From: Corynespora cassiicola
Taxonomy: Eukaryota; Ascomycota; Dothideomycetes; Pleosporales; Corynesporascaceae
DNA length: 64,000 bases
Assembly: GCA_022059125.1 (NCBI GenBank)
Contig: JAEUWY010000012.1
Location: forward strand, 310,001 to 374,000
Direction: 5' to 3'
A program made the translations under genes and the position numbers. Position 1 is the first letter of the stretch. Every line of letters starts with the position of its first letter. This document shows, piece after piece, positions 9,647 to 20,447 of the stretch. The notes under the pieces were generated by a model. It did no database searches. It saw only the letters and a list, made by a program, of their open reading frames with translations, and had not been told where the DNA came from.

Positions 9647-11437
9647 TCACGTCGCGCACGCCGGCGCCGCCCAGCCCACCGTCCACCGCACACTGCCCAT
9701 GACCATGACCAGAATCCCCAGCCCCGCCGCCACGCTGGTCGAGCCGTATATCCACGCCTGGCCCCGCCGGAGCCCGTCCATCTCCAGCACCCACGTCGAC
9801 ACGGTCGTGAGCGCCCCGCAGAAGCCGTCCATCAGGCCCTGCAGCACTTGACATCCGACCCTGCCGCCGCCCACGGTCCCCGAGTCGCCCACGGTCACGT
9901 GCTGCAGGTCGAAGGCCATGCCCAGCACCGCGGTGCCGAAAATGTTCACGGCGAAGGTGCCGATGGGGAACGACGGCACGAGCGTGTTCAGGTGGACCGA
10001 CGCGTAGAAGCGCAGCAGACACCCCACTGGCGCGAACACGCACCCGAATATGGCCACTCCCCGCCACGTCTCGCCGTCCCACGATGCAGTCCCCTCGGGG
10101 CCGCCCGGCCGGTCGGGAGGCCAGATGGCCATCAGTACCGCCCCAAGCCACGCGCCCCATCCCACAAACATAGCGAGGGGGTCGACAAACCTCCGTGCCG
10201 CGCTCAAGGGGATGGCGGGCACCCACGGCTCCAGGAACACGGCCATGTGAGCCCCGACCTTGAGCCCCGCGTGGCATAGCCCGACTGTCAGTATGATTAC
10301 GGCGCATACCGCCATGAATGAGTATCCTCCATTGCGAGCAACCGTCGACGTCGTGCTCGCGGCCGTGCCGGGTGTGGGGTGGTTGGTGGGCGAGGGCAAG
10401 TCGTTGGACAAGGCGAAGAAGACGTCCCGCATAAAGGACGAAAACGACGTGAAGGAGCCGCAGAATCCCGTCGCCAGCCCAATGTACAGCGGTATCGTCT
10501 TCTTTACTTTTGCATGTGAAGCCTTGGCTGCCGCCAATTGTTCTTCCAGAGCCTTCTCGTCGTTCGTGGGGCTCCGGACGGGCGACGGCGCACCCGCCCC
10601 CCACCCTGCGCGGAATAGGCCTTGGTCCTCGGCGAGAAAGCCCATGACGAGCGTGCCCGAGAAGTTTGCCCACAGCACAGAGAAGGTTGACGGCGCGCCG
10701 GGGTAGAAGGTGAGCCATTGCAGTCCAAGTCGCGCGAGCGTGCCGAAGATGGAAAAGAAGATCAGATACGAAATGGTGTACAGTTCGGTCGCTATGCGTG
10801 AACCCCGCCGCTGGGCGGGGCTTGCTCGCGTGCGCATGTAGTCCTCGGCCTGTACGTTCCTGTTCTTGCGCCAGGGTGCGTCTGGGATGGTGGGCAGTGC
10901 CGTGATATCAAAATCCGTGGCTGGAGTTCCTCTGCGGCTCAGCGGACTGAGCGGACTCGACCGGAAAGACGACCTCCCGGACCGCTGCTGGTACCGTCGC
11001 GAGGAGCGTTCTTCCTCGAGGGTGCTGGGCGCATAAAAGGTCCTGCCACGCCCATCTCGAATGGGCGGAGGGTCGGGGGATTCATCGAGGTTGAGGTTGT
11101 CCCAGTCCGGCAGCAGCAGCTCGTCAATGTTCCTGCTTCTCGATCCAGTGGGCGAGATGTTTTGGTAGCTGTCCTGGCGGCCCCCATGGCTGTTCCTTCT
11201 CTTGCCTTTGTCGAGGCTCTGCTTCCTGCGTGGGATTACAGGAGCCGGGGACGGGCTTGGCGGGAGGGTCGGCGCGTCACTGCTGTCGAGGATGAAGTCG
11301 CTGATCAGATTGGAGCTCTGCCGATGCGAGTGCGGCCGCGACGACGTGCGCATCGATCTGTCCGAGGGGAACGAGGAGCGCTGCTGGTTGTAGTGGGAGT
11401 CGCGCTGACTGAGGGACCCATCGTCGCTGTCTGCCAT
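9647..11437 (-). CDS. FEX1: Fluoride export protein Fex (fused double CrcB)
   Basis: 596 residues, single exon, ATG at 11437. Fex/CrcB (Fluc) proteins are fluoride-specific channels that rid the cytosol of fluoride. Residues 1-220 are a long, charged, Ser/Arg-rich cytosolic tail. From about 221 there are two tandem CrcB halves with about nine membrane segments. Each half carries the family signature: an Asn-Phe/Ile-x-Gly-Thr element (ANFSGTLVMG; VNIFGTAVLG) and GFCGSFTSFSSF near 322 or GFCGALTTVSTW near 545. This internal duplication in one chain is the normal eukaryotic form. A hydrophilic loop of about 30 residues follows the first Asn motif. The gene is divergent from the uracil phosphoribosyltransferase gene. 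The tail is longer than in yeast Fex1; its function is unknown. Confidence 0.93.
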   Translation of the reverse strand: MADSDDGSLSQRDSHYNQQRSSFPSDRSMRTSSRPHSHRQSSNLISDFILDSSDAPTLPPSPSPAPVIPRRKQSLDKGKRRNSHGGRQDSYQNISPTGSRSRNIDELLLPDWDNLNLDESPDPPPIRDGRGRTFYAPSTLEEERSSRRYQQRSGRSSFRSSPLSPLSRRGTPATDFDITALPTIPDAPWRKNRNVQAEDYMRTRASPAQRRGSRIATELYTISYLIFFSIFGTLARLGLQWLTFYPGAPSTFSVLWANFSGTLVMGFLAEDQGLFRAGWGAGAPSPVRSPTNDEKALEEQLAAAKASHAKVKKTIPLYIGLATGFCGSFTSFSSFMRDVFFALSNDLPSPTNHPTPGTAASTTSTVARNGGYSFMAVCAVIILTVGLCHAGLKVGAHMAVFLEPWVPAIPLSAARRFVDPLAMFVGWGAWLGAVLMAIWPPDRPGGPEGTASWDGETWRGVAIFGCVFAPVGCLLRFYASVHLNTLVPSFPIGTFAVNIFGTAVLGMAFDLQHVTVGDSGTVGGGRVGCQVLQGLMDGFCGALTTVSTWVLEMDGLRRGQAWIYGSTSVAAGLGILVMVMGSVRWTVGWAAPACAT

Positions 11438-11997
11438 TTTCGGAGTGTGTCCGTCTCATGCCAATCCAGCCGAAACACAGGCAGCGAGCCTCGGCCAGGT
11501 GAAGAGAGGCGGGGTGGAGAGGGCTAGCGAGTCCACGGGTGGCACGGCGGGGGCCGGGTCGGTTGGGGAATTGGGGGCCCGCGCGACCAAACGGCTGCTA
11601 TATAGCGTGTTTGCTTTTCAGTCTGGCTCCCTGAGGGCCCCAGCCGGCGGCATGAGACGCCCGGTGCGTTCTGATTCATGGCCGGGGGCGTGATGGGATG
11701 CAACAAGCAAAGAAAACGGCATCGATGCCTGCCCGGCGAGCTCCATGCCCGCATGCCAGATCTACGCATGGGTGTACCTGGCGTATCATGCACTAGGCCC
11801 GTCTAGCTGCAGATTGCGTCCGCTTCTGGCCATGACAGCGAGCCGTGCCGACCTTATCATTTGGTGCGCCTGAGCTATCACCCTGCATTGAAGACAGCCA
11901 CCACAGACAACCCTCCCTCCTTCTGCAATAATCCTCTGACGCACCCCGAGCCTCACCACAGTCCTCACTGCACCGCCAGGCATCAACCGCACCCAAA
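11438..11997. promoter_or_regulatory. Shared divergent promoter region FEX1 / UPRTase
   Basis: 560 bp separate the two start codons, so both promoters lie here. The UPRTase side is C/A-rich and pyrimidine-rich near the start (ACCGCACCCAAAATGG context). I see no clear TATA box. Confidence 0.6.
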
Positions 11998-12863
11998 ATG
12001 GCCCTTCCCAAGAACGCCCACGTTTCTACGCACCCTTGTCTCCAGGCCAAGCTCTCACAGCTGCGGTCCGCATCCACGAGCTCAAGAGATGTTCAAGCTC
12101 TCGTCCACGACATTTCGCTGATGGTGGGCTACGAGGCCCTTGCCTCTGGCCTGACCTCGCAGGAAGGCCCAACAGTGAGTCACCTCTCTTCTCTTCTCTT
12201 CTACCTCTACTGTGTTTTCTCGTAGAGAGAGAGAGCACTTCTGAGAGCTTCCCCGCTCCGGCCGTCCTCCCACCGTCGGCCACCTCCGAAAGGACACAAC
12301 GCACTTGGTTTTCATGCTATACGGATGATAACACGCCATCCCAGGACAAGTCCCCCCTCGGGTACAGCTACACGGCCACAACGACGTCGCCTGCGCCCTC
12401 GGCCATCTCGTTGGTCCCCATCCTCCGCTCCGGACTGTCCATGGTCCCTGCCCTCTCGTCCCTCCTCCCCACCCCAGTGCCGGTGCACCACCTGGGCCTG
12501 TACCGCGAGAAGACTACCCTGCAGCCTGTGGAATACTACAACAATCTCCCTTACCACGGCCCGACCGCCGCCAACCCCACTGCAGGCGGTCCCGCAGAGC
12601 TCGCCATCATCGTTGATCCCATAATCGCGACGGGGGCTACGGCTTGCGCGGCCATTGACACCCTCAAGGACTGGGGCGTGAAGAGGATCATTGTGTGTGC
12701 CGTGTTGGCCACCGACGAGGGATTGAAGCGCGCGTGTGGCGAGTGGGAGGAGGGCGTCGAGGTCTGGGTTGGCGGCTGCGACAAGGACGTCGACGAGAAG
12801 GGCATGATCAAGCCAGGCCTAGGCGATATTGGCGACAGGCTGTTCCTGACCCTGGGCAAATAA
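11998..12863 (+). CDS. Uracil phosphoribosyltransferase, bacterial Upp-like type
   Basis: Joins 11998-12174 and 12345-12863 to give 231 residues. The phase-0 intron of 170 nt has a GTGAGT donor, a GATAAC branch-like element and a CCCAG acceptor. The enzyme salvages uracil by transferring it to PRPP to make UMP. Visible family features: VSTHPCLQAKLSQLR near the start, LVPILRSGLSMV, HHLGLYREKTTLQPVEYY, the PRPP-binding loop VDPIIATGATA, and the C-terminal GMIKPGLGDIGDRLF. These match the bacterial Upp pattern more closely than the yeast Fur1 pattern as I remember both. A shorter intron ending at 12225 is possible but gives a basic, non-conserved insert, so I reject it. Divergent from FEX1. Confidence 0.9.
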
Positions 12864-14006
12864 GCAAGCGTGCCGTCATCTGTTGGGGTGCGTGGCGAGT
12901 AGGCCTGGCTCGATGGCATGCTGTTCGCTGTTCGCTGTTCGCTACTCGCCGCACGTCAATCAAACAAAATAAAAGTAGAATCAAGTACCATGCCGCTGCC
13001 CAAGAGCCAAACTGGGGGAGTGATGGTCGGCCGACTAGGATTTAGAGTTTGGGAGAAATAACAAAGCGTCACCAAATGTCTCCGCACCCACGATTTCGGT
13101 CCGTATCTTTCCTGTGACCCATCTCGGTACCTATGTTGTCTTCTGATCCTGGGGCCTCACACGCGGACATGGCTAGTGGTTGCTTGAAACATGCTCTTGT
13201 CTACACAGGCCTGGTTATGGGCCGGCCCTTTGGATCCACATGGTGAACTGTTGACATCATCAAGACCCCAAGCAACTTTGAGTGGCATCATCATATCGGA
13301 CGTAGGACGCGGTGTCAAAATCTTGCAAGTCAAGGTTCGAGTGGCAGCCATGCAAAAAAAAAGTTTATTTGCAAACTGCTTTCCGCCATGTGCGTCGAGC
13401 ATGGCAATGCCCCCCGCCTGGGAGTTCCCTGTGACGCAGGGGTGGTGGCGACGGCCGGAAAGAAGACGTTCTCCTGCAGGTCCATGGGAAGCAAAATATA
13501 CTGACAATCAGTCGTAACGTGATGCCAATGCTCTAAAAGACGTGCCCAGGAGCAATGCCGAATCGGTCGAGCATGCGCTCGGCTACAGCGAAGTAGCCGG
13601 CCCCCCCGAAGCTGCAATACAAGTTGTCGTGGAGCGTGCCGCCGCAAAGCGTGGACGGTGCCAGTGACGTTTTACGTGGGAGCGAGCACACCGGAAGCAT
13701 GAGAAATGCCGCATCATGGGACCCTCCAAAGCTCCATTTTTTTTCTTCTTGAACCATTAAAATTGCGGGTGCAGGCTGCTTTTCATGGCCTTTTTCCCGC
13801 CCACGGCCGTGACGAGGGACACGCCAGGCCCGAAGGTCGCCGAAAACCTCTGATGACATCGTGCCCCTCCCTAGTGCCCCGCCAACTACTTTTGAGCTCA
13901 ACAACACACTGCACCACCACGCTCACACACTGAGTCTCTCTCGCATTCCACATCAACCCTCCCAAAAAAGCAACACTCGGTCCAATTCCACACACCAACC
14001 GCCAAA
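12864..14006. other. Intergenic, TPI promoter at its right end
   Basis: 3' flank of the UPRTase gene and upstream region of triosephosphate isomerase. The last ~120 bp are CA/CT-rich, as in highly expressed fungal genes, and end in GCCAAAATGG around the start codon. No gene supported. Confidence 0.6.
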
Positions 14007-14916
<910 letters not shown>

Positions 14917-15217
14917 ATTCATGGCGGGGAGGCCCGGCTATGACCAGGCCAGCCAAATGGATGAGTGAATGCGACATGTACTTGCAAAAACCTGGCTTAT
15001 GAGATCAATGGAACAACATGAATGACTTTCAGCGTGTCCTACAACTTCGCTGCCGTTTCTTAATACAGTATTTGCACAGTGATGTACATGCCCAACCCAG
15101 TTGCGCCTTTTGTGCCAGTAGTTTATGCAAAAGCCACCAAACATCTTCGTGTCCAGAAATTCTCCTCGTTTCTGCCAGCCTTCATCGCCTCGTGCGTGCT
15201 GCACCCACTTGTCTTGC
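14917..15217. other. Short spacer between convergent genes
   Basis: About 300 bp holding the 3' ends of TPI1 and of the mL43 gene. Nothing else seen. Confidence 0.6.
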
Positions 15218-15682
15218 CTATATCTCGACCTTGGCACCGTGGAACGGACTCCAGATACCTCTGACACTCTCGTTGATACTCGTCACAGGCTTGTTGACTC
15301 TCTTGAGCTCCTCGCCACGGTCATCCCGGAGCAGCTCTGCCTTTTGCTGCACCTCGTGAACCGACATGTTGCGTACGCAGATGGCCTTTTGGCGACCGTT
15401 GATGAAGTGGCCGATGATGACGGGGTGTTTCCTAGGCCGTGGGGAGACTGAGATCTCGATCTGAGGATTGCGCTTTGCGAAGTTGCCGAGGGACGACTTG
15501 ATGAAGGCGTTCATGCCGCGTGAGGAGCCGGCCCAGTCGCAGTAGTGGAAGTCGAGCTTCTTGCACTGGAGGATGAAGGCGCCAACGCCATTCTGCGGCT
15601 GTTAGAACCCATGATATGGGACGGGCCTGCAACTGGGACATACCTGCGGTTTCGCAATTGTCCGGAGGGCCGATATAGGCAT
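15218..15682 (-). CDS. MRPL51: Mitochondrial large-subunit ribosomal protein mL43
   Basis: Joins 15682-15644 and 15592-15218 (minus strand): 137 residues, close to yeast Mrpl51. The 51-nt phase-0 intron has a GTATGT donor and a TTCTAACAGCCGCAG branch/acceptor block. Exon 1 is only 13 codons (MPISALRTIAKPQ) and looks like a short mitochondrial presequence. Exon 2 has the thioredoxin-like L51/S25/CI-B8 domain: GVGAFILQCKKLDFHYCDW, SSRGMNAFIKSSLGNFAKRN, then an IEISVSPRPRKHPVIIGHF core and a basic C-terminal half. The role is structural, in the mitochondrial 54S/39S ribosomal subunit. It is divergent from the U1-70K gene with only 234 bp between the starts. Confidence 0.93.
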
Positions 15683-15916
15683 GTTGGCGGATGGGGACAG
15701 TGTGAGAGTCTCACGCCCTTTCCGTGGTTGTCTCTCTCGATTTTCGCGGAGCGCCGTCACGTGCCAGGCAGACGCGCCAAGTCGACTAGTCATTCTCCTG
15801 GCGACAAGTTGTGTCGGCCCTCGACACCTCTCCATCGTCGCTCTCCACACACCCAACCCCCTCACAACCGCCCTGCTGCTTCGCTTCCTGGCGCGCAGTC
15901 AGTGATCACCGCCATT
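15683..15916. promoter_or_regulatory. 234-bp bidirectional promoter with GTCACGTG
   Basis: This is the whole space between the start codons of the mL43 gene and the U1-70K gene. It contains GTCACGTG at 15756-15763, a site type bound by bHLH factors such as Cbf1 in fungi. Both genes must be driven from this short stretch. Confidence 0.7.
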
Positions 15917-17082
15917 ATGACGGACAAACTTCCGCCCAACCTGCTCTCGCTGTTTGCCCCGCGGCCGCCGCTGCGGTGGATGGAACCCATTGATCACCCG
16001 CCTGAGAGGCGTCACACGGCCAAGATTTCTGGCATCGGCCAGTACATGAAAGACCTCAAGGAATACAAAGATAACGATGGCTATGTACCCACGGACAGCT
16101 GGCAGCAGAAGCGCGACCGCAAGAAACTCGAAAAGAAGGAAAAGCAGGAGAGGCTGCTCACCGAAGGCATCAAGGATTGTCCGACAACCCTCCCCCACCT
16201 TCCTTAGTGCTCGATACTAACAAATCACCTGTAGACAAGCCCAATGATGACCCCAAGGTTCAAGGCGACGCTTTCAAGACCCTGTTCGTGTCGCGCCTCG
16301 CGTACAATGTCACGTCCGAGGACTTGGAGCGCGAATTCGGTCGATATGGCCCGATTGAGCGCATACGCATCGTTGAGGATGTTACTGCTCCGCCTGACGC
16401 GCCGCCCAAAAAGCGCAAGCGTGGCTACGCGTTCATCGTCTACGAGCGCGAGAAGAACATGAGAGAAGCATTCAAGGTCACCGACAAGATGCCCATCAAG
16501 GGTCGACCTGTCTGCGTCGACGTAGAGCGTGGTCGCACTGTGACTGGCTGGCGCCCGCGTCGCTTCGGCGGTGGACTTGGCGGTCGAGGCTACACCAAGG
16601 CCCCACCTCCGCGTCCTGTGGGCCCAGGCGGCTTTGGGCCTCCATCTGGACCAGGCGGCTTTGGTGGTCGCGGAGGATTTGGTGGAGGCTTTGGAGGTCG
16701 TGGCGGCCGAGGTGGCTTCGGCGGCGATCGCGGCGGATTCCGTGGTGGATTTGGCGGCCGAGGTGGTGGACGTGGCGGTATTGGCTATCAGGGCGATAGC
16801 TACGGCCCTCCTGATGGTGCTCCTTCAGGCCCACGTGGCGGCCGAAGCGGAGGTTTTGATCGCGGCTACGGAGGTGGAGGTCGACATGGCGATGACCGCC
16901 GCGGTGCAGGCTCTAGCGGCGCCAATAACGAGCCTCTAGGCAGCCGAGACCGTTACCGCGACCGCGACCGAGATCGCGACGGTGGGTATGGTGGCAGGGA
17001 CGACAGTTATGGAGGCTCGCGCAAGCGCGCATACGATGGTGACAGCTATGACGACCGCGGCTCTTCTCGACGGAGGTACTGA
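15917..17082 (+). CDS. SNP1: U1 snRNP 70 kDa protein
   Basis: Joins 15917-16178 and 16235-17082: 369 residues. U1-70K binds stem-loop I of U1 snRNA and helps recognise 5' splice sites. The N-terminal U1snRNP70 region reads [17 protein letters not shown] and [16 protein letters not shown] lysine-rich helix follows, then an RRM with RNP2 LFVSRL near 104-109 and RNP1 RGYAFIVY near 150-157, then [21 protein letters not shown]. The tail is GGRGGF/RGG-rich and ends in an RD/RE-type stretch. The 56-nt intron splits a Tyr codon (phase 1), restoring the conserved Tyr-Lys-Pro, and has a perfect GATACTAAC branch site and CTGTAG acceptor, but its donor is GTCCGA, well off consensus. If the intron is retained the frame stops after ten more residues. 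Confidence 0.94.
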
Positions 17083-18049
17083 GCTCCAAAATCTGCTCAG
17101 CACACCAATGGGTTTGTCCAAAGGTTATACCCCATTTCTTCGCCTTGTCCGTCTAACCCTTCTCATACCTGGGGGTAAGCACAGATCACTCTCCTTCATG
17201 GCACTCGGGACCTATCATACCATCGAAGAGGGTAAGGATTTTGCATTTTCCTCCCGGCAGGTTCTCAACCGTTGCTGTATCTTCGCCATCCTTCTAGCCC
17301 AAACCGCGCGACATCAACGTCCTTTGCCCTCTATGGGGAGCTGGGCATGACTTTATAAGCAGCCTTGTTGCGTTGCTGTCTTTCTGGATTATGATGCCAA
17401 TGCTCACTCTTATCATGAGAAGTGACGGTGGCGGATTGGAAGGGTAGGGGTTTTCTTTTTTCATGTTTCATTACGGTTGGGGTTTTTCGTTGGGCTTCTT
17501 AAGCTCCACCTTCAGTCAGGCGGGTAGGTATGTAAGTATCTTGCTCGCCTTATGGAAGAGCTTCCGTAATCAAGGTAGGATCAGAGGTAAGGAGTTTGCA
17601 ACCCTCACTTGACGATCTTACCGTGATACATCCACCCTGGTAGATGAGCATAAATGTTCTGTGTGGGTAATGCGTTCGCTTGATGCTGTACGACGTCTGA
17701 CGTGAACGGCTGTGTGTAAATATTGTATTGTATGGTTAATGCTATGCCGCGGCAATGAACGGCTTCGGGATCTGTTAGTGTAGCCACTTTGTTTCCAGTA
17801 CTGCACGTGTCGCGCGTTATCTAAGCCCATGTTAATGCAAATACGAATCTCTAAACGCCTTTGCAGGTGCGTTATTGATATTTTCCAATCCATCTTGACG
17901 TGCTGTGTTGACTTCTAATTCGCATTGGGTGAGGGATAGTCGCGAGATGTCCAGCGAAAACTGGCTAGCATCTGATTCATCCAACCCAGCATTAACCTCA
18001 CCACGCACAAATCATCGATATCGAGGCTTTGCAAGCAGACGATCAGAAT
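17083..18049. other. Intergenic; left edge of AT-richer island
   Basis: 3' flank of the U1-70K gene passing into less GC-rich DNA. No frame with protein features. Base composition begins to change here and stays mixed until about 31.7 kb. Confidence 0.5.
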
Positions 18050-18397
18050 ATGGCCACACCGCCAATCGTTCATGGCATTTCTGTTACCCTCCTCTCCCAG
18101 TGCGCTCACTGGCACTCCCCGCTCGACATCATCGCCATCAAGCACCCCTGCTGCCAAAAATTTTATGCCTGCATTGCTTGCCACAATGCAATCGAGACAG
18201 CGCACTCTGCCAAGGTGTGGAAAAGGGACCAACGATACGAGAAGGCAGTGCTGTGTGGGAAGTGCGGACATGTGCTGAGCGTGGCCGAGTATCTGGCATG
18301 TGGGAGTCAATGTACCGAGTGTGGGGCTGGGTTTAATCCAGGATGCAAGGGGCATTGGAGAATGTATTTTGAAGTGGGCAAGGAGGAGCTTGAGTGA
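18050..18397 (+). CDS. CHY-type zinc-finger protein
   Basis: 115 residues, single exon, starting at the ATG at 18050 (protein begins MATPPIVHG). The CHY fold is clear from its Cys/His ladder: CAHWHSPLDIIAIKHPCC, FYACIACHNAIETAH, then CGKCGHVL, CGSQCTECGAGFNPGCKGHW, which would bind several zinc ions. Small fungal stand-alone CHY proteins include yeast Hot13, which helps keep small Tim proteins zinc-free in the mitochondrial intermembrane space; others relate to the N-terminal part of RCHY1-like proteins. Which of these applies cannot be told from the sequence. It sits alone at the edge of the AT-rich island. Confidence 0.87.
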   Translation: MATPPIVHGISVTLLSQCAHWHSPLDIIAIKHPCCQKFYACIACHNAIETAHSAKVWKRDQRYEKAVLCGKCGHVLSVAEYLACGSQCTECGAGFNPGCKGHWRMYFEVGKEELE

Positions 18398-19071
18398 TAT
18401 AGGAGTGACTTGGGGATTTGATAGAATCTAATAAGGCATTGAATCAATCCTAAGAAAGGAATTGGTAATATCCATTTCTCATGGTTCGAGATGGCTGTAG
18501 GCTTTATTTCTTGAAGTTCGTTTGGTTCCGTGGGACACCGGGATCTTAGAATCACTGCCTTTAGCTCTTGTAAGAGGGCTTGAAAATCAGTTAACTTGAT
18601 TCCTGGGATATAGAGCTAATAGCTGTAATTGTCGGGCTGGAGGTTTAGAGAGTTGTTGTTTTGCACTCGGTACTTTGATGCTAACAGACTAGAATAAATT
18701 GTGCTTTTGTAGTTTGGCAGCATTTATAGCCGGGTAAAACAAGCTATATATATAAAGAATACGAAATTAACCACCGAATTCTATTCTCGTTTTCTTAGCA
18801 GATAAAGAAACAGCACGTACTTTTAGCTGCTAAATCGTCTAGCGTTCATACTTAACCCCGGCTCAACAGCACTAGCTCGAAAAAAACTTGCTTTGATCCA
18901 CTAAGCCACGCCCCACTTGCTTGCACTACTGCTTTTCACCTATAATTCTAGCGATGATATATGCATGCCTGTAATTGCGAAGAGATTACGCTGTCAAGCT
19001 CTCTGTACATGATAATATATACATGTATATATATATATTATATTTTCATCATTTGCATCACAACAACAACC
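18398..19071. other. AT-rich spacer with TA repeats
   Basis: Clearly AT-rich, with TATATATA runs at about 18747-18754 and 19016-19042. No gene supported. It leads directly into the tRNA gene. Confidence 0.6.
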
Positions 19072-19157
19072 GGCCGCGTGGCCAAATGGCAAGGCGCTTG
19101 ACTACGATCACCCGATCAGACATCAAGAGATTCCAGGTTCGATCCCTGGCGTGGTCG
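19072..19157 (+). tRNA. tRNA-Arg (anticodon ACG) with 14-nt intron
   Basis: Full cloverleaf read by eye. The acceptor stem GGCCGCG pairs with CGTGGTC at 19150-19156 (two G-U pairs), with discriminator G at 19157. The D arm is GCC/GGC around AAATGGCAA. The anticodon stem CTTGA pairs with TCAAG, and the loop CTACGA+A has ACG at 19104-19106. The T arm is CCAGG/CCTGG with loop TTCGATC, which also provides the B box (GGTTCGATCC). A 14-nt intron at 19108-19121 lies one base 3' of the anticodon, the canonical position. It decodes CGN Arg codons through inosine at position 34. Confidence 0.95.
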
Positions 19158-19518
19158 TTAATATTTTTGCTTTTTGGTTGCTCTGCCTAAGAAATCTGAA
19201 GATTTTGTGAATGACTGGATTGTTAGTTAGTGTTCAGCGCAGACGATTTTTTTTTTGGGAGGCACCAGACGCGCAACACGCCTTCATTTCCGAACTTACC
19301 GGGTAGGATTTGAAAGTAAAGTATATTGATTCAAATACAGGAATAATGGACAGCCATCATGGCCGTAACCCTGCTGCAAGCTTGACAAAAGAGCCAGCCC
19401 GCAACCCAACCAATCACAACCTCAATGGCGCAATTTCGACCCTTGACCACCCAGACACGCTCTCGATCGACAGCAACTCCCACGACTGAACTTGATCACC
19501 AGATTGAAACACGTTAAA
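19158..19518. promoter_or_regulatory. Spacer with CCAAT box before the fRMsr gene
   Basis: The T-run at about 19250 may end tRNA transcription, although it is some 90 bases beyond the gene. A CCAATCA motif at 19410-19416 lies about 105 bp before the next start codon and is a plausible Hap-complex/CCAAT site. Confidence 0.5.
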
Positions 19519-20447
19519 ATGGTTCGTGTTCCTCCAGCTGAAACAGAGTAATCAGCGTCTCTTAACATGGATAAGCATAAGGAGGCTGATTAGTCGCATT
19601 TTGCAAAAAATCAGGTCCACGCCGATGCATCGACATTTGCCGAGGGCTTGACCAAGAGGGAGGTTTATGCGCAGGTGCTGGAACAGGCTGAAGCGCTTTT
19701 CGATGGGCAGAGAAACTGGGTTCGTGAAATGTCTCTTTGTTCTCCTTCGTCCAAGCGTTCTCTTTCGTGAGGCAAGTTTTTTTTTTGCTGATTTTTCCAC
19801 CAGGTCTGGTGAGTATTTCAAATACTTGCGTCATCTTCGCGGTTTTTCTACTCGCGAGCGCACAACGCTGTCAACATCAAACATGAAAAGGCCCTGGGCA
19901 AATATTCAAGAGGAGATGACCTGACGATGATCCACAGCAACCTGTCTAATGCAGCGTCCCTTCTCTGGCATGCCTTCCACTCCCTACCCGCCCCGTCCAA
20001 CGCGGTGAATTGGGCTGGTTTCTACTTCACAGACCCCTCCAACACTTCTCGACTCATTCTCGGCCCTTTTCAAGGACAGGTTGCGTGTCAGATCATCGCA
20101 TATGGACGGGGCGTGTGCGGTGCCGCGGCGCAGACGCAGGTCACACAGCTGGTCAAGGACGTGGATAAATTTCCTGGCCACATCGCATGCGATGGCGCTA
20201 GCAAAAGTGAGATCGTAGTTCCAATTCTGCAGGATGGAAAGGTGCGTGTTAGGCTACATTTTTCTAATCATTCATCTTCGGCAGCTTTGACTAGTGGGTG
20301 GAGAGAATAAGTGAGCTAATGGGGAAACAGGTCAAAGCTATTATCGATATCGATTGCGCCGAACTCAATGGATTCACGGAAGATGATCAAGAGGCATTGG
20401 AGGCATTGGCAAAGCTACTAGCGTCAACCTGCGATTTTGCGATTTAG
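19519..20447 (+). CDS. Free methionine-(R)-sulfoxide reductase (GAF domain)
   Basis: Proposed join 19519-19521, 19615-19730, 19938-20241 and 20331-20447: 179 residues. The enzyme reduces free Met-R-sulfoxide and protects against oxidants (yeast fRMsr, YKL069W). The GAF domain includes NLSNAASLLWHAF, NWAGFYF, RLILGPFQGQVACQ, GRGVCGAAA, FPGHIACDGASKSEIVVPI and IIDIDCAELNGF; the catalytic and resolving cysteines sit in VACQ, GVCG and IACD. The first coding exon is only the ATG, followed by a GTTCGT donor; reading on past ATG hits a stop after 10 codons. Intron 2 is uncertain: its acceptor at 19937 has a good CTGAC branch, but the matching in-frame donor is GTCTCT after 19730, which inserts two extra residues beside NLSNA. 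Introns 1 and 3 are phase 0. Confidence 0.82.

Noticed and set aside
9168..10718. 516-codon minus-strand frame overlapping DOT1 and FEX1
   Set aside because: It runs out of frame across two well-supported genes on the same strand, is Arg/Pro/Gly-rich as expected of a shifted GC-rich coding frame, and has no domain.
12175..12225. Shorter 51-nt intron in the UPRTase gene
   Set aside because: It would add about 40 Arg/Pro-rich residues in another frame and then require a second frame change; the 170-nt intron joins conserved blocks directly.
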